Below the pieces are notes generated by a model that worked only from the letters and a program-made list of their open reading frames with translations, did no database searches and was not told the DNA's origin. Both the position numbers and the translations under genes were made by a program. 22,769 nt of DNA from Palsa-948 sp964481195. Lineage in GTDB: Bacteria > Bacteroidota > Bacteroidia > Palsa-948. The number at the start of each line of letters is the position of its first letter. The stretch's first letter is position 1. Shown one piece after another: positions 1 through 7,277 of the stretch. The DNA lies in assembly GCA_964481195.1 (NCBI GenBank), contig CAYZTB010000049.1, positions 1 through 22,769 of the forward strand, written 5' to 3'.

Positions 1-412
1 GTGGTATGATAATTGTTTGTGGTTTTATTTTAAGTTTAAATGGATATCGGCCTCGTAAATTACATTCAGAACATCTATAAATACAGTCGAAATCATCATT
101 TTTTTCGAAAATCCAATTATGATTTGTAATCCTTAATGGCTTTATAATAAAGCCTTTATATTCATAAGTTAATGCGTGAGATCCTGTTTTTAAACAATGA
201 AAAATTTTACTAATTACATAGAAAGAATTCCTTATATTATATTTTCGTGCAAAATAACCATCTAATTCTGGTACGTTAACCCAGTGGTGATTAGGGTAAA
301 TTTCTGAAAGATCAATGTTTTTATATAAATCAATGTTTTGAAAAATTTCTTTCTCTAACTGATCAGGTATACCTGAACAATCGCATTGTATAATTTTATC
401 AATTAATTCCAT
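1..412 (-). CDS. Hypothetical protein with CxxxCxxC cluster, C-terminus cut by window edge
   Basis: An open reading frame starts at the ATG complementary to 410-412 and runs without a stop to the left edge, giving 137 codons of an incomplete protein. The N-terminus (MELIDKIIQCDCSGIP) has no signal peptide or membrane segment. The visible part is rich in aromatic and basic residues. Near the edge, Cys110, Cys114 and Cys117 form a CxxxCxxC pattern followed by basic residues, which could be half of a zinc-ribbon-like site; the other half would lie outside the window. I do not recognise the family. It lies downstream of the 471-1400 gene on the same strand, with a 58-base spacer, so cotranscription is possible. 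The coding call rests on the long open frame and the plausible soluble-protein composition. Confidence 0.6.
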   Translation of the reverse strand, partial: MELIDKIIQCDCSGIPDQLEKEIFQNIDLYKNIDLSEIYPNHHWVNVPELDGYFARKYNIRNSFYVISKIFHCLKTGSHALTYEYKGFIIKPLRITNHNWIFEKNDDFDCIYRCSECNLRGRYPFKLKIKPQTIIIP

Positions 413-470
413 TATTTAACCGTCACACACTGTAGCACCGCAAAACGAAAATGTCAAAATCTAAGATATA

Positions 471-1400
471 CTACAGTGATGCTGTTAATAATTCATTGAC
501 ACTCGATAAAACTTCTTCATTTGAATAAAGATCGTTAATCATTGTAGTTTTTTCTCCGCGCAATAATGAACCGTAGGTCCACCAAAATGTTTTCTCCCTT
601 CGATTCATAATGTCTAAATTACACGAATATCCAGATCCATATAAGCTAAACATTCCAGCTACCCATGATTTCTTCTCTTTGCTTTCACAATAACCCCTTG
701 ATTTAGTAGCTGCTAAAGTCATTGCATGAAAACATCGCTTAGTACTCATTAAATCTGTTCCTGTTATCGCAGAACGAGAATATCCCAATTGGCTGTAAGC
801 TTTATTGTTAATTTGAACTTGACCAGAACACCAAGCTTTACACTTGTATCTAGAAATTCTTAATACTGGGTCCCAGATTAATTTGCAGTCGCCAGCACCA
901 CTGATAACACCCATATGAACGTCCCCCTTGAATCCGCTCTCCTCTCTAGCAAATGTTAGTAAAGCAGATACTAATGATAATCTATCCCAATGCCATGTAG
1001 AATTATATTTGCACTGAGACCTGCATTCTAAATCACCTTCAGAACAAAAAGAAATGCAAACATCTCTAGACCTTTCATTTGAAACTTCAGATATCGCTTG
1101 TGCTATAACTGCATAGCGAATTAATATTTCATTTTTAGACTCGCGCCTTAAAAATGATTGCTCGAAAGCCATGTGTTCAGCAATACCAACATCAGTAGAT
1201 AATAAAGCTAATTCATATTTCCGATTAATAAATATTTTTCGATCAAATTTCGGTAACTCACACTCTAATTCTGAATAACAAATCGGCGTTTCTTGACAAG
1301 ATTTATCACATGTATCCATCGGTACATATGATTGATTTGTTTCAGCTGGCATAATTGTAAGCATTGTACTTAAAATTATTTTAGCAAATTGGTTTATCAT
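471..1400 (-). CDS. Secreted cysteine-rich protein with lysozyme/lytic-transglycosylase-like motifs
   Basis: This 309-residue protein has a hydrophobic N-terminal stretch (about residues 4-18) ending near Pro-Ala-Glu, consistent with export. The mature part has 14 cysteines, an even number that suggests disulfides and an extracytoplasmic location. The segment AREESGF (151-157) resembles the Glu-Ser catalytic motif of lytic transglycosylase/goose-type lysozyme folds, with Glu154 the likely catalytic acid. It is followed by a Gly-Asp pair (170-171), then CSGQVQIN (191-198), like the GxxQI(N) motif of that superfamily, and an aromatic YGSGYSC near 254-260. Together these suggest a peptidoglycan-cleaving enzyme, but that is inference from motif order. 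An unusually clear Shine-Dalgarno, AAGGAGAT (complement of 1405-1412), sits five bases before the ATG. It could equally be a non-catalytic member of the fold or an unrelated secreted protein. Confidence 0.6.
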   Translation of the reverse strand: MINQFAKIILSTMLTIMPAETNQSYVPMDTCDKSCQETPICYSELECELPKFDRKIFINRKYELALLSTDVGIAEHMAFEQSFLRRESKNEILIRYAVIAQAISEVSNERSRDVCISFCSEGDLECRSQCKYNSTWHWDRLSLVSALLTFAREESGFKGDVHMGVISGAGDCKLIWDPVLRISRYKCKAWCSGQVQINNKAYSQLGYSRSAITGTDLMSTKRCFHAMTLAATKSRGYCESKEKKSWVAGMFSLYGSGYSCNLDIMNRREKTFWWTYGSLLRGEKTTMINDLYSNEEVLSSVNELLTASL

Positions 1401-1404
1401 AATT

Positions 1405-1412
1405 ATCTCCTT
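1405..1412 (-). promoter_or_regulatory. Strong Shine-Dalgarno before the cysteine-rich secreted protein
   Basis: On the minus strand AAGGAGAT lies five bases upstream of the ATG at 1398-1400. Bacteroidota genes usually lack such a site, so it both supports this start and sets the gene apart from most of its neighbours. Confidence 0.6.
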
Positions 1413-1489
1413 GTAGTATTATGTGTTCTATTATCCCACCATACAGTAGGAACGATAAAACTAAGCTTACCCGAAATAGAGTAGCTTTT

Positions 1490-1497
1490 CAAACATA
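1490..1497 (-). promoter_or_regulatory. Candidate -7 box TATGTTTG for the 471-1400 gene
   Basis: The minus strand reads TATGTTTG, an exact match to the Bacteroidota -7 consensus TAnnTTTG. It lies about 90 bases upstream of the start at 1400. No convincing TTTG (-33) element is visible 19-21 bases upstream of it, so this is only a candidate. Confidence 0.35.
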
Positions 1498-1504
1498 ATT
1501 TTTA

Positions 1505-2053
1505 TTATTTTTTATAGTCAGATTGACATGGTGCAAAATCTTCGTCACACCAAATATAAATTTCTTTACCTTTTAATACATCATCTTCTATAACTTTTAA
1601 TTCCATGTAAGATTTATCTATCTCTTTTTCACTTGCTGTTAATTCAACACCATGCTTTCTATATTCAAAAATTACTTTTAAACCAACACTATATACCAGC
1701 TCTACAACCATCAATCTTGATTCGCATTTTTCTTTTAATGTTTCCGCTAAACGAATGGCATCAACAGCATTATCAACACTTGGTAAACCCTTACCATCCA
1801 TATATACAAAATATCTTATATTTATATTTTCGTTTTTATTACGATCACGATAAGATGTTTTTCTATCCTGCTGCCTATCACCAGGCTTTCCAGCATGTCT
1901 CTTTTCTTCTGGCTTATCCCATTTTTGCCAAGGTTTTTTCTTCTTACCAGTTTTTTTAACTTCTTCCCTACGAGGATTAGGCTTGACTGTCTTATCTTTT
2001 TTACCACGATCTTTTGCTTGTTTTTGTTTTGTTTGCTGGCGTTTAATTCCCAT
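1505..2053 (-). CDS. Orphan protein with highly basic, low-complexity N-terminus
   Basis: This 182-residue protein starts MGIKRQQTKQKQAKDRGKKD. Roughly its first 75 residues are dominated by Lys, Arg, Gln, Asp and Gly and look disordered. Such tails often contact nucleic acid or ribosomes, but nothing here proves that. From about residue 76 the composition becomes that of a folded alpha/beta domain, with alternating hydrophobic strands and a helix-like segment, ending with a short tail containing two cysteines. There is no signal peptide or membrane segment. I do not recognise the family. The gene has a very good Bacteroidota promoter (2110-2140) about 55 bases upstream, which supports expression. 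Its 3' end is about 100 bases from the next minus-strand gene. Confidence 0.75.
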   Translation of the reverse strand: MGIKRQQTKQKQAKDRGKKDKTVKPNPRREEVKKTGKKKKPWQKWDKPEEKRHAGKPGDRQQDRKTSYRDRNKNENINIRYFVYMDGKGLPSVDNAVDAIRLAETLKEKCESRLMVVELVYSVGLKVIFEYRKHGVELTASEKEIDKSYMELKVIEDDVLKGKEIYIWCDEDFAPCQSDYKK

Positions 2054-2109
2054 GAATCCTTTAAGTAATTATATTCTCAATATTATTATTGTTTATTATA
2101 TTAATTAGA

Positions 2110-2140
2110 CAAATATAATGAAAGATATATACTTAGCAAA
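2110..2140 (-). promoter_or_regulatory. Bacteroidota-type promoter (TTTG-N19-TATATTTG)
   Basis: On the minus strand a TTTG (complement of 2137-2140) is followed after exactly 19 bases by TATATTTG (complement of 2110-2117). This matches the primary sigma-factor consensus of Bacteroidota (-33 TTTG, -7 TAnnTTTG). Transcription would begin near 2103, leaving a leader of about 50 bases before the start at 2053. Confidence 0.75.
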
Positions 2141-2185
2141 ATAAAATGTTACGAGTAATTAAACCACAATGGTCAAAACAGGGCT

Positions 2186-4498
2186 TTACTTGGTGATTCT
2201 TAATTCTACCCTCCTGTTCATTTGCCTACCTTCTTCGGTATCATTTGTTGCAACTGGGCTTTCTTCGCCAAATCCCTTGAAAGATAAACGGGACTTATCT
2301 GTACCTTTTTTAGATAAATATCCTAATACAGACTTTGCTCTAGCGGTTGATAATTTTATATTTGATTTATCGTCTCCTTTATTGTCGGTGTAGCCATTCA
2401 CTTCTATTTTAATATCCGTTCTATCTTTTAAAAAATTCACCACCTTATCAAGCTCAACAAATGACTCCTTTCTGATTTTTGATTTGTTGGAATCGAAAAA
2501 TAAATTTTTTAACACAATCACACTACCTTCTGCAATAGGTTGTAGCACTACATTTTTTTCCACGGAAGCATAGGTATTTTCTTTAGGCATATTCACATTC
2601 TCTGATAGCATTAAATATCCTTCGGACTCAAAAGAGATATTATAATTTTGACCGCGTTTCAGTACGAATTGATAATCTCCGGTTTTATCTGTTTGGTATT
2701 TTCCAACTGACTTACCATTTTCATTATCAATTACGTTTACTACAACATCTTTGATTGGCTTTTGTGCTAAGTTGGAAACCACACCATGCACGCCAATAGT
2801 TCCTAACTCCTTCCTTTCTAACCTGACATCTTTTAAAATAAAAACCATTTCAGTTTCCAAATACTCTTTTCCTGGTTCGATTTTATGAGTGTTGGAAACT
2901 GGGTGAAAACCATCTGCTGTATAAGTAAGTTGGTATGTTTTTTTGTGAGGTAATATTAACACGTATTTCCCTGTATTGGGATTTGGCAAATAGCTGCCTA
3001 TAACTTCACCTGTATTTAAATCAGTTACTGATATTGACGCTCCTTCAGGTATTTTTCCAAAATCATCAATAATATTTCCCCTAAACACGGTAAGTTTAGA
3101 TTCTTCTTTTTCAGGAAAAGTTAACTGGTATATGTCGTTATCACCATAACCTCCTGCCGCTGCAGAGGAATAATAAGCTCTCTTTTTATCAATTGTTGGA
3201 ACATAAAACAAATCATCACCTGCTGTATTTACAGGGTATCCCATATTTTCAGGCTCGGTCCATCCTCCAAAGAGTCCTGTGTCTAAAAAATCTGTGTGAA
3301 AAATATCAAACCCTCCAATTCCCTTATGTCCTTGAGATGAAAAATAAAGTGTATTACTACCCGGTTGTAAGAATGGAGAATCTTCTTCATACGGAGTATT
3401 GATAAGTGGACCTAAATTGTATGCTTTACTCCACTCGCCAGAAGGCAACATTTTACATCGGTAAATATCTCTACCACCAAATCCACCTGGGCGGTTGCTC
3501 ACAAAATAAAGTGTTGTTCCATCGGCAGATAAAGTTGCATGCGTTTCCCAATATTTGCTATTAACATCACCTTTAATTTTTTCGGGTACGGACCAATTAT
3601 CACCCTGAAAGCTTGTAATGTAGATGCTTCCGCTATCATCATCGTCTTTATAAATAAATAGAATTTGCCCATCTATTGAAGTGCCAATAGTTGCTTCGTG
3701 GCCTGCAGTATTGATAGGAGCACTAACATTTACTGCTTTCTGCCAACCCATTTCATCATCTGTCCTGTACGAAAGATAAATGTCTTCAAAATATTTTCCA
3801 TCCTCATCCACTAATCCACCAATATTTTCAGGTCTGCGGGAGGTAAAAAGCAAAATAGATTCATCGGCTGAAAGGACAGGAGCGTATTCAGGATAGGAGG
3901 TATTAATATTAGGTCCTAAATTCTTGACTTGCATATTAACTGGCTTTGCAATTAACTCTTTTGCATTTTTACAGGTCTGAATTTTATAATCAATATAAGT
4001 GATGTAATATTTATTTTTATCTTCTACATAAGATAAAAACTTTCTATATGCCTCGATAGCATCGTCAAAACGGTAATTTCTATGATATGCATCTCCTAAA
4101 TACAGAAAGGAAATTACAGGAGCCTTTTCTTCTTTATAAGAAGTCTCTTTAGTATTCAAGGCATAGTCTGCAGTAGCAGCTTCAAGATATATGATAGATT
4201 TACTAAACTCAGAAGGATGATTTAAATAGCACAAACCTAACTTAAAAGTCCAGCTAGCATTTTTATAATTATGTGTTACTAAAGAATCATAATACGGAAG
4301 TGCTTTCTCATAAAGTTCACTTTTTAAAAATGCTTCTGCTTTGTCAAATATCACTTTGTAATCTGAAACATAGGTAGAATCTTTAGTCTTTTTAGGGGCT
4401 TTACCTTTCTGAGGAACCTGCCCAGAAGAAGTCTGCGAAAAAGCAAATAAAATTGCAACTAAAAAAACAGAAACTAATTTGGTAAAAAAGTATTTCAT
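2186..4498 (-). CDS. OmpA-family protein with TPR, PD40 propeller and CarboxypepD-like domains
   Basis: This 770-residue exported envelope protein has a signal peptide at residues 1-26 (hydrophobic core 8-20, no lipobox Cys). TPR-like helices follow at about 45-180, including a clear repeat near 127-160. Residues 195-460 contain PD40/WD40-like blades, recognisable from repeated 'LSADxxxLxFxSxRP' and 'GGxDIY' signatures near 209-222, 323-346, 377-399 and 431-457. Two carboxypeptidase-regulatory-like beta domains lie at about 473-555 and 567-652. An OmpA/MotB peptidoglycan-binding domain closes the protein (663-770), with Asp705 in GYTDNKG and Arg720 in LSTARAKS as the expected diaminopimelate-binding residues. 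The architecture is that of PorE and its many Bacteroidota paralogues. PorE itself is a lipoprotein of the type IX secretion system, and this protein lacks the lipobox Cys, so a specific T9SS role is not claimed. It starts 16 bases after the E2 gene, so cotranscription is likely. Confidence 0.93.
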   Translation of the reverse strand: MKYFFTKLVSVFLVAILFAFSQTSSGQVPQKGKAPKKTKDSTYVSDYKVIFDKAEAFLKSELYEKALPYYDSLVTHNYKNASWTFKLGLCYLNHPSEFSKSIIYLEAATADYALNTKETSYKEEKAPVISFLYLGDAYHRNYRFDDAIEAYRKFLSYVEDKNKYYITYIDYKIQTCKNAKELIAKPVNMQVKNLGPNINTSYPEYAPVLSADESILLFTSRRPENIGGLVDEDGKYFEDIYLSYRTDDEMGWQKAVNVSAPINTAGHEATIGTSIDGQILFIYKDDDDSGSIYITSFQGDNWSVPEKIKGDVNSKYWETHATLSADGTTLYFVSNRPGGFGGRDIYRCKMLPSGEWSKAYNLGPLINTPYEEDSPFLQPGSNTLYFSSQGHKGIGGFDIFHTDFLDTGLFGGWTEPENMGYPVNTAGDDLFYVPTIDKKRAYYSSAAAGGYGDNDIYQLTFPEKEESKLTVFRGNIIDDFGKIPEGASISVTDLNTGEVIGSYLPNPNTGKYVLILPHKKTYQLTYTADGFHPVSNTHKIEPGKEYLETEMVFILKDVRLERKELGTIGVHGVVSNLAQKPIKDVVVNVIDNENGKSVGKYQTDKTGDYQFVLKRGQNYNISFESEGYLMLSENVNMPKENTYASVEKNVVLQPIAEGSVIVLKNLFFDSNKSKIRKESFVELDKVVNFLKDRTDIKIEVNGYTDNKGDDKSNIKLSTARAKSVLGYLSKKGTDKSRLSFKGFGEESPVATNDTEEGRQMNRRVELRITK

Positions 4499-4514
4499 TC
4501 GTTATTTCTTAATA

Positions 4515-5813
4515 TTATATAACCCTATTTGGATCAAACTTTTCTAGATAATCTGCGATTCTTCTTAAAAAACTACCTCCTAGCATTCCATCCACAACAC
4601 GATGATCATATGAAAGAGAGAGAAACATCATGCTTCTAATAACAATAGAATCACCAAACTCTGTTTCAAGTACAACAGGTTTTTTCTTAATAGATCCGAC
4701 CGCTAATATAGCCACTTGAGGTTGATTAATGATTGGCGTTCCCATTAAGTTACCAAAGCTACCAACATTTGTTAAGGTAAATGTACCTCCTTGAATATCA
4801 TCTGGCACTAGTTTATTCGCTCTAGCTCTGTTTGCTAAGTCATTCACAGCTTTAGTTAGTCCTAACATATTTAATCGGTCTGCATTTTTAATTACGGGTA
4901 CAATCAAATTTCCGGAAGGTAATGCTGCCGCCATACCGATGTTTATATTTTTTCTGATAATAATTTTTGTCCCATCAACCGATACATTAACCATCGGAAA
5001 ATCTTTTAATGCCTTAACTACTGCTTCAATAAATACAGGAGTAAATGTTATTTTTTCTCCTTCTCGCTTCTCAAAATTATTTTTAATTCGATTTCTCCAG
5101 TTTACAATATTTGTCACATCAGCCTCTACATACGATGTAACGTGAGGAGATACATGCTTACTCATTACCATATGATCGGCAATAAGTTTACGCATTCTAT
5201 CCATTTCAACGATCTCATCGTTGCCTGAAGCAAAAACCGGAGGAACTGAAACAATAGATGTTGGTATCGAAGTTTTAGATTGTTGAGTTTGAGCAACTCC
5301 TTTTCCTTTATTAGGTAAAAAAGAAAGTATGTCTTGCTTTGTAACACGCCCATCTTTTCCGGAGCCTGCTAACGCATCTAACTCAGTTAATGAAACACCT
5401 TCTGTTTTAGCAATATTGCGTACGAGTGGAGAGTAAAATTTACCAGCAGAAGATGAACGCTCTACGGAAACATTTTCTAAAACAGGCTTGACAGCTGCAC
5501 TACCACCATTTACTGGGGCTTTTGCCTGAATAGGCTTAGAAACTTCCGGAGTTGATGTTACTGAAGCTCCTGCCGAAGTGGAAATTACGGCAATCGCTTT
5601 TCCTACCTGAACAACTTCCCCTTCTTTAAACAATTTTTTTATTAATGTGCCTTCTGCGATAGAAGGAATTTCAGAATCAACTTTATCAGTAGCAATTTCC
5701 AACACAGGCTCATCCATAGCGATTTTATCGCCCTCATTTTTAAGCCATTTAATAATAGTGGCTTCGTGAACACTCTCACCCATTTTGGGCATTATCAACT
5801 CTACCTCTGCCAT
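4515..5813 (-). CDS. 2-oxo acid dehydrogenase complex E2 (dihydrolipoyl acyltransferase)
   Basis: This 432-residue E2 core subunit transfers acyl groups from lipoyl-lysine to CoA. The N-terminal lipoyl domain (about 1-78) has the lipoylation Lys44 in EIATDKVDSE. A linker rich in Ala, Ser, Pro and Val follows, then a peripheral-subunit-binding domain (about 126-166, FYSPLVRNIAKTEG...GRVTKQDI), a second linker, and the catalytic acyltransferase domain (about 200-432). The catalytic motif is SYDHRVVDG with His404 and Asp408; GTFTLTNVGSFG lies at 343-354. Length is normal for an E2 with a single lipoyl domain. The sequence fits the branched-chain or generic 2-oxo acid type of Bacteroidota; pyruvate or 2-oxoglutarate complexes cannot be excluded. 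No E1 or E3 gene is in the window. A promoter-like CAAA pair (5867-5875 and 5897-5900) may allow transcription separate from ridA. Confidence 0.95.
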   Translation of the reverse strand: MAEVELIMPKMGESVHEATIIKWLKNEGDKIAMDEPVLEIATDKVDSEIPSIAEGTLIKKLFKEGEVVQVGKAIAVISTSAGASVTSTPEVSKPIQAKAPVNGGSAAVKPVLENVSVERSSSAGKFYSPLVRNIAKTEGVSLTELDALAGSGKDGRVTKQDILSFLPNKGKGVAQTQQSKTSIPTSIVSVPPVFASGNDEIVEMDRMRKLIADHMVMSKHVSPHVTSYVEADVTNIVNWRNRIKNNFEKREGEKITFTPVFIEAVVKALKDFPMVNVSVDGTKIIIRKNINIGMAAALPSGNLIVPVIKNADRLNMLGLTKAVNDLANRARANKLVPDDIQGGTFTLTNVGSFGNLMGTPIINQPQVAILAVGSIKKKPVVLETEFGDSIVIRSMMFLSLSYDHRVVDGMLGGSFLRRIADYLEKFDPNRVI

Positions 5814-5866
5814 AACTTGAATATCTTTTTTTAACGCGCTGTGAAGATAGAAAAAAATTGAAAAAG

Positions 5867-5900
5867 CAAATACTAATAAAGAAGATACTATTCCGTCAAA
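5867..5900 (-). promoter_or_regulatory. Weak promoter candidate before the E2 gene
   Basis: The minus strand has TTTG (complement of 5897-5900), 21 bases, then TAGTATTTG (complement of 5867-5875). The second box has one base too many between TA and TTTG relative to the Bacteroidota consensus. It overlaps the end of the RidA gene and lies about 55 bases upstream of the E2 start. Confidence 0.3.
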
Positions 5901-6309
5901 TAACAGCTACTACTTTCAGCTCAATAGCTATAGGCGTTGGCAAACAATTTATCTCTAAGGTCGTCCTACAAGGAGGATTGTTTGAAAAATATTCTGCCCA
6001 CAACTTGTTGTATTTTGAAAAATCATCTTTCATATTAGTCAGATAAACAGTCACATCAACAATCTTATCCCAACTGCTACCTGCATCTTCTAAGATATAT
6101 TTTACATTCCTAAAAACACTGTGACATTGTGCTTCTATGTCATAAGAAACTATCTCCCCTTTTTCATTTAACTCAACCCCGGGAATGATTTTACTTCCTT
6201 TTTCTCTAGGACCAACGCCTGACAAAAAAAGTAGGTTGCCCACTTTTCTTGCGTGTGGATAAAGCCCTACAGGGTCCGGAGCTTTTGAAGAGATGATTTT
6301 GTCTGACAT
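5896..6309 (-). CDS. RidA/YjgF/UK114 family protein (enamine/imine deaminase)
   Basis: This 137-residue cytosolic protein is of typical length for the RidA family, whose members form homotrimers and hydrolyse reactive enamine/imine intermediates. The family core is visible: GNLLFLSGVGPR (24-35), a central segment QCHSVFRNVKYILEDAGSSW (61-80), DVTVYLTNM (85-93) and the C-terminal PCRTTLEIN...LPTPIAIELKVVA. Arg115 and Glu130 correspond to the carboxylate-binding Arg and active-site Glu of catalytic RidA proteins. The 'YPHARKVG...SGVGPR' N-terminal signature reminds me of the 2-aminomuconate-deaminase subgroup used in kynurenine breakdown, but no other gene of that pathway is present here, so this is only a suggestion. 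It starts three bases after the small membrane protein gene on the same strand, which makes an operon likely. Confidence 0.92.
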   Translation of the reverse strand: MSDKIISSKAPDPVGLYPHARKVGNLLFLSGVGPREKGSKIIPGVELNEKGEIVSYDIEAQCHSVFRNVKYILEDAGSSWDKIVDVTVYLTNMKDDFSKYNKLWAEYFSNNPPCRTTLEINCLPTPIAIELKVVAVI

Positions 6310-6311
6310 AT

Positions 6312-6503
6312 TTAACGCTTATTTGCAGCAGACATGATGACTACTGCCATCATTATAAAGCCAAGCCCCATTCCGGAGAACATACCAATTTTCATATTTC
6401 CAAAATACCAACCTGCTGCCATGCCTAAAAACATACAACCAACAAATAATAACCCACCAACCTTTCTTGTGGTTTTTTGTGTTTCTGTATTGTTGTTTTC
6501 CAT
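6312..6503 (-). CDS. Small two-helix membrane protein, unknown function
   Basis: This 63-residue protein starts MENNNTETQKTTRKVGG. A polar, Thr-rich N-terminal tail of about 15 residues is followed by two hydrophobic stretches (about 17-34 and 38-58) rich in Gly and Met, separated by a short FGNMKIG turn, with a basic NKR end. This fits a hairpin of two membrane helices. I do not recognise a named family. It is the first gene of the minus-strand group that continues into RidA two bases later, and it diverges from nuoE across a 131-base spacer. Confidence 0.75.
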   Translation of the reverse strand: MENNNTETQKTTRKVGGLLFVGCMFLGMAAGWYFGNMKIGMFSGMGLGFIMMAVVIMSAANKR

Positions 6504-6523
6504 GTTTTTATGATTTATTGGTG

Positions 6524-6531
6524 CGAAGTTA
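6524..6531 (-). promoter_or_regulatory. Candidate -7 box TAACTTCG for the small membrane protein/RidA genes
   Basis: On the minus strand TAACTTCG differs from TAnnTTTG at one position and sits about 21 bases upstream of the start at 6503. A TTG lies 16 bases further upstream. It is weak but well placed in the divergent spacer. Confidence 0.35.
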
Positions 6532-6579
6532 AAATAATCGTTGATTACAAGGAAAGAACAATGTGAATAAAAACATGTT

Positions 6580-6606
6580 TTTGTCAGGAATAAATAAATA
6601 AATTTG
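6580..6606 (+). promoter_or_regulatory. Promoter candidate for the nuoE-N cluster (TTTG-N15-TAAATTTG)
   Basis: TAAATTTG at 6599-6606 exactly matches the Bacteroidota -7 consensus. TTTG at 6580-6583 could be the -33 element, although the 15-base spacing is shorter than the usual 19-21. Transcription would begin near 6613, about 20 bases before the nuoE ATG. This supports nuoE being the first gene of its transcript. Confidence 0.5.
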
Positions 6607-6634
6607 CCCCATTGAATCCGTTCGGATAAAGCTT

Positions 6635-7222
6635 ATGCAAAACGACCCTTCTATATCTAAATATTCCGGTAAAAAAAATATCCGCTTTTCGGATGATGCG
6701 CTTGCCTTGGCTGAGAAAATAATGAAGCGCTACCCTGAAGGAAAACACAAATCAGCTATCCTTCCTATTTTACACATTGCTCAGGCAGAGTTTGATGGTT
6801 GGTTAAGTGTAGAAACCATGGATCATGTTGCAATGATTTTAAAAATTCAGCCCATTGAGGTTTATGAAGTAGCTTCTTTTTATTCCATGTTTAATTTAAA
6901 GCCCGTTGGAAAATGTGTTATAGAGGTTTGTCGTACCGGGCCATGCTGGCTGATGGGCGCAGAAGATTTAGTAAAATTTATTGAGAAGAAACTAAATATA
7001 AAGGAAGGGCAAACTACATCCGATGGTATATTTACGCTTAAAACAGTAGAATGCTTAGCATCCTGTGGTACAGCACCTATGATTCAAGTTGGGGAAACAT
7101 ACCATGAAAACCTGACTTTTGAAAAGTGTGGGACTATATTGGACGAATACAAGAATAAAGGTGAATTGGTTTCTCATTGGAGAAAAGAAAGGATAAAAAA
7201 TCACAAGGATATAAAACAATAA
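6635..7222 (+). CDS. nuoE: NADH-quinone oxidoreductase subunit E (complex I 24 kDa subunit)
   Basis: This 195-residue subunit belongs to the NADH-input module of complex I and carries the off-pathway [2Fe-2S] cluster N1a. The thioredoxin-like ferredoxin domain has the four ligands Cys99 and Cys104 (CRTGPC) and Cys140 and Cys144 (CLASC), preceded by the family's helical N-terminal part with YEVASFYSMFNLKP at 77-90. Length is normal, with a somewhat long basic C-terminal tail. It is the first gene of the nuo cluster, and the genes upstream run the other way. The usual nuoA, B, C and D genes are not upstream. A GC-rich palindromic element begins three bases after its stop, separating it from nuoF. 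Confidence 0.97.
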   Translation: MQNDPSISKYSGKKNIRFSDDALALAEKIMKRYPEGKHKSAILPILHIAQAEFDGWLSVETMDHVAMILKIQPIEVYEVASFYSMFNLKPVGKCVIEVCRTGPCWLMGAEDLVKFIEKKLNIKEGQTTSDGIFTLKTVECLASCGTAPMIQVGETYHENLTFEKCGTILDEYKNKGELVSHWRKERIKNHKDIKQ

Positions 7223-7224
7223 AA

Positions 7225-7261
7225 GCCCCTCCCGGCCTCCCCATTGGGGAGGAGGAAGGGC
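7225..7261. repeat. GC-rich palindromic element in the nuoE-nuoF spacer
   Basis: The centre is a perfect inverted repeat, CCTCCCC (7236-7242), loop ATT, GGGGAGG (7246-7252). The outer arms GCCCCTCC (7225-7232) and GGAAGGGC (7254-7261) pair with one mismatch. Its GC content is far above its surroundings. A similar GCCCC...GGGGC element occurs at 12378-12417. This style of short palindrome is common between genes in Bacteroidota genomes; its action here as a hairpin or mobile remnant is inference. Confidence 0.75.
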
Positions 7262-7277
7262 GAAAAAATAATACAAG

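Noticed and set aside
1633..1959. Plus-strand open frame opposite the basic orphan gene
   Set aside because: It is antisense to a gene with a good promoter, and its His/Tyr/Phe-rich product reflects the complement of Lys/Arg-rich codons.
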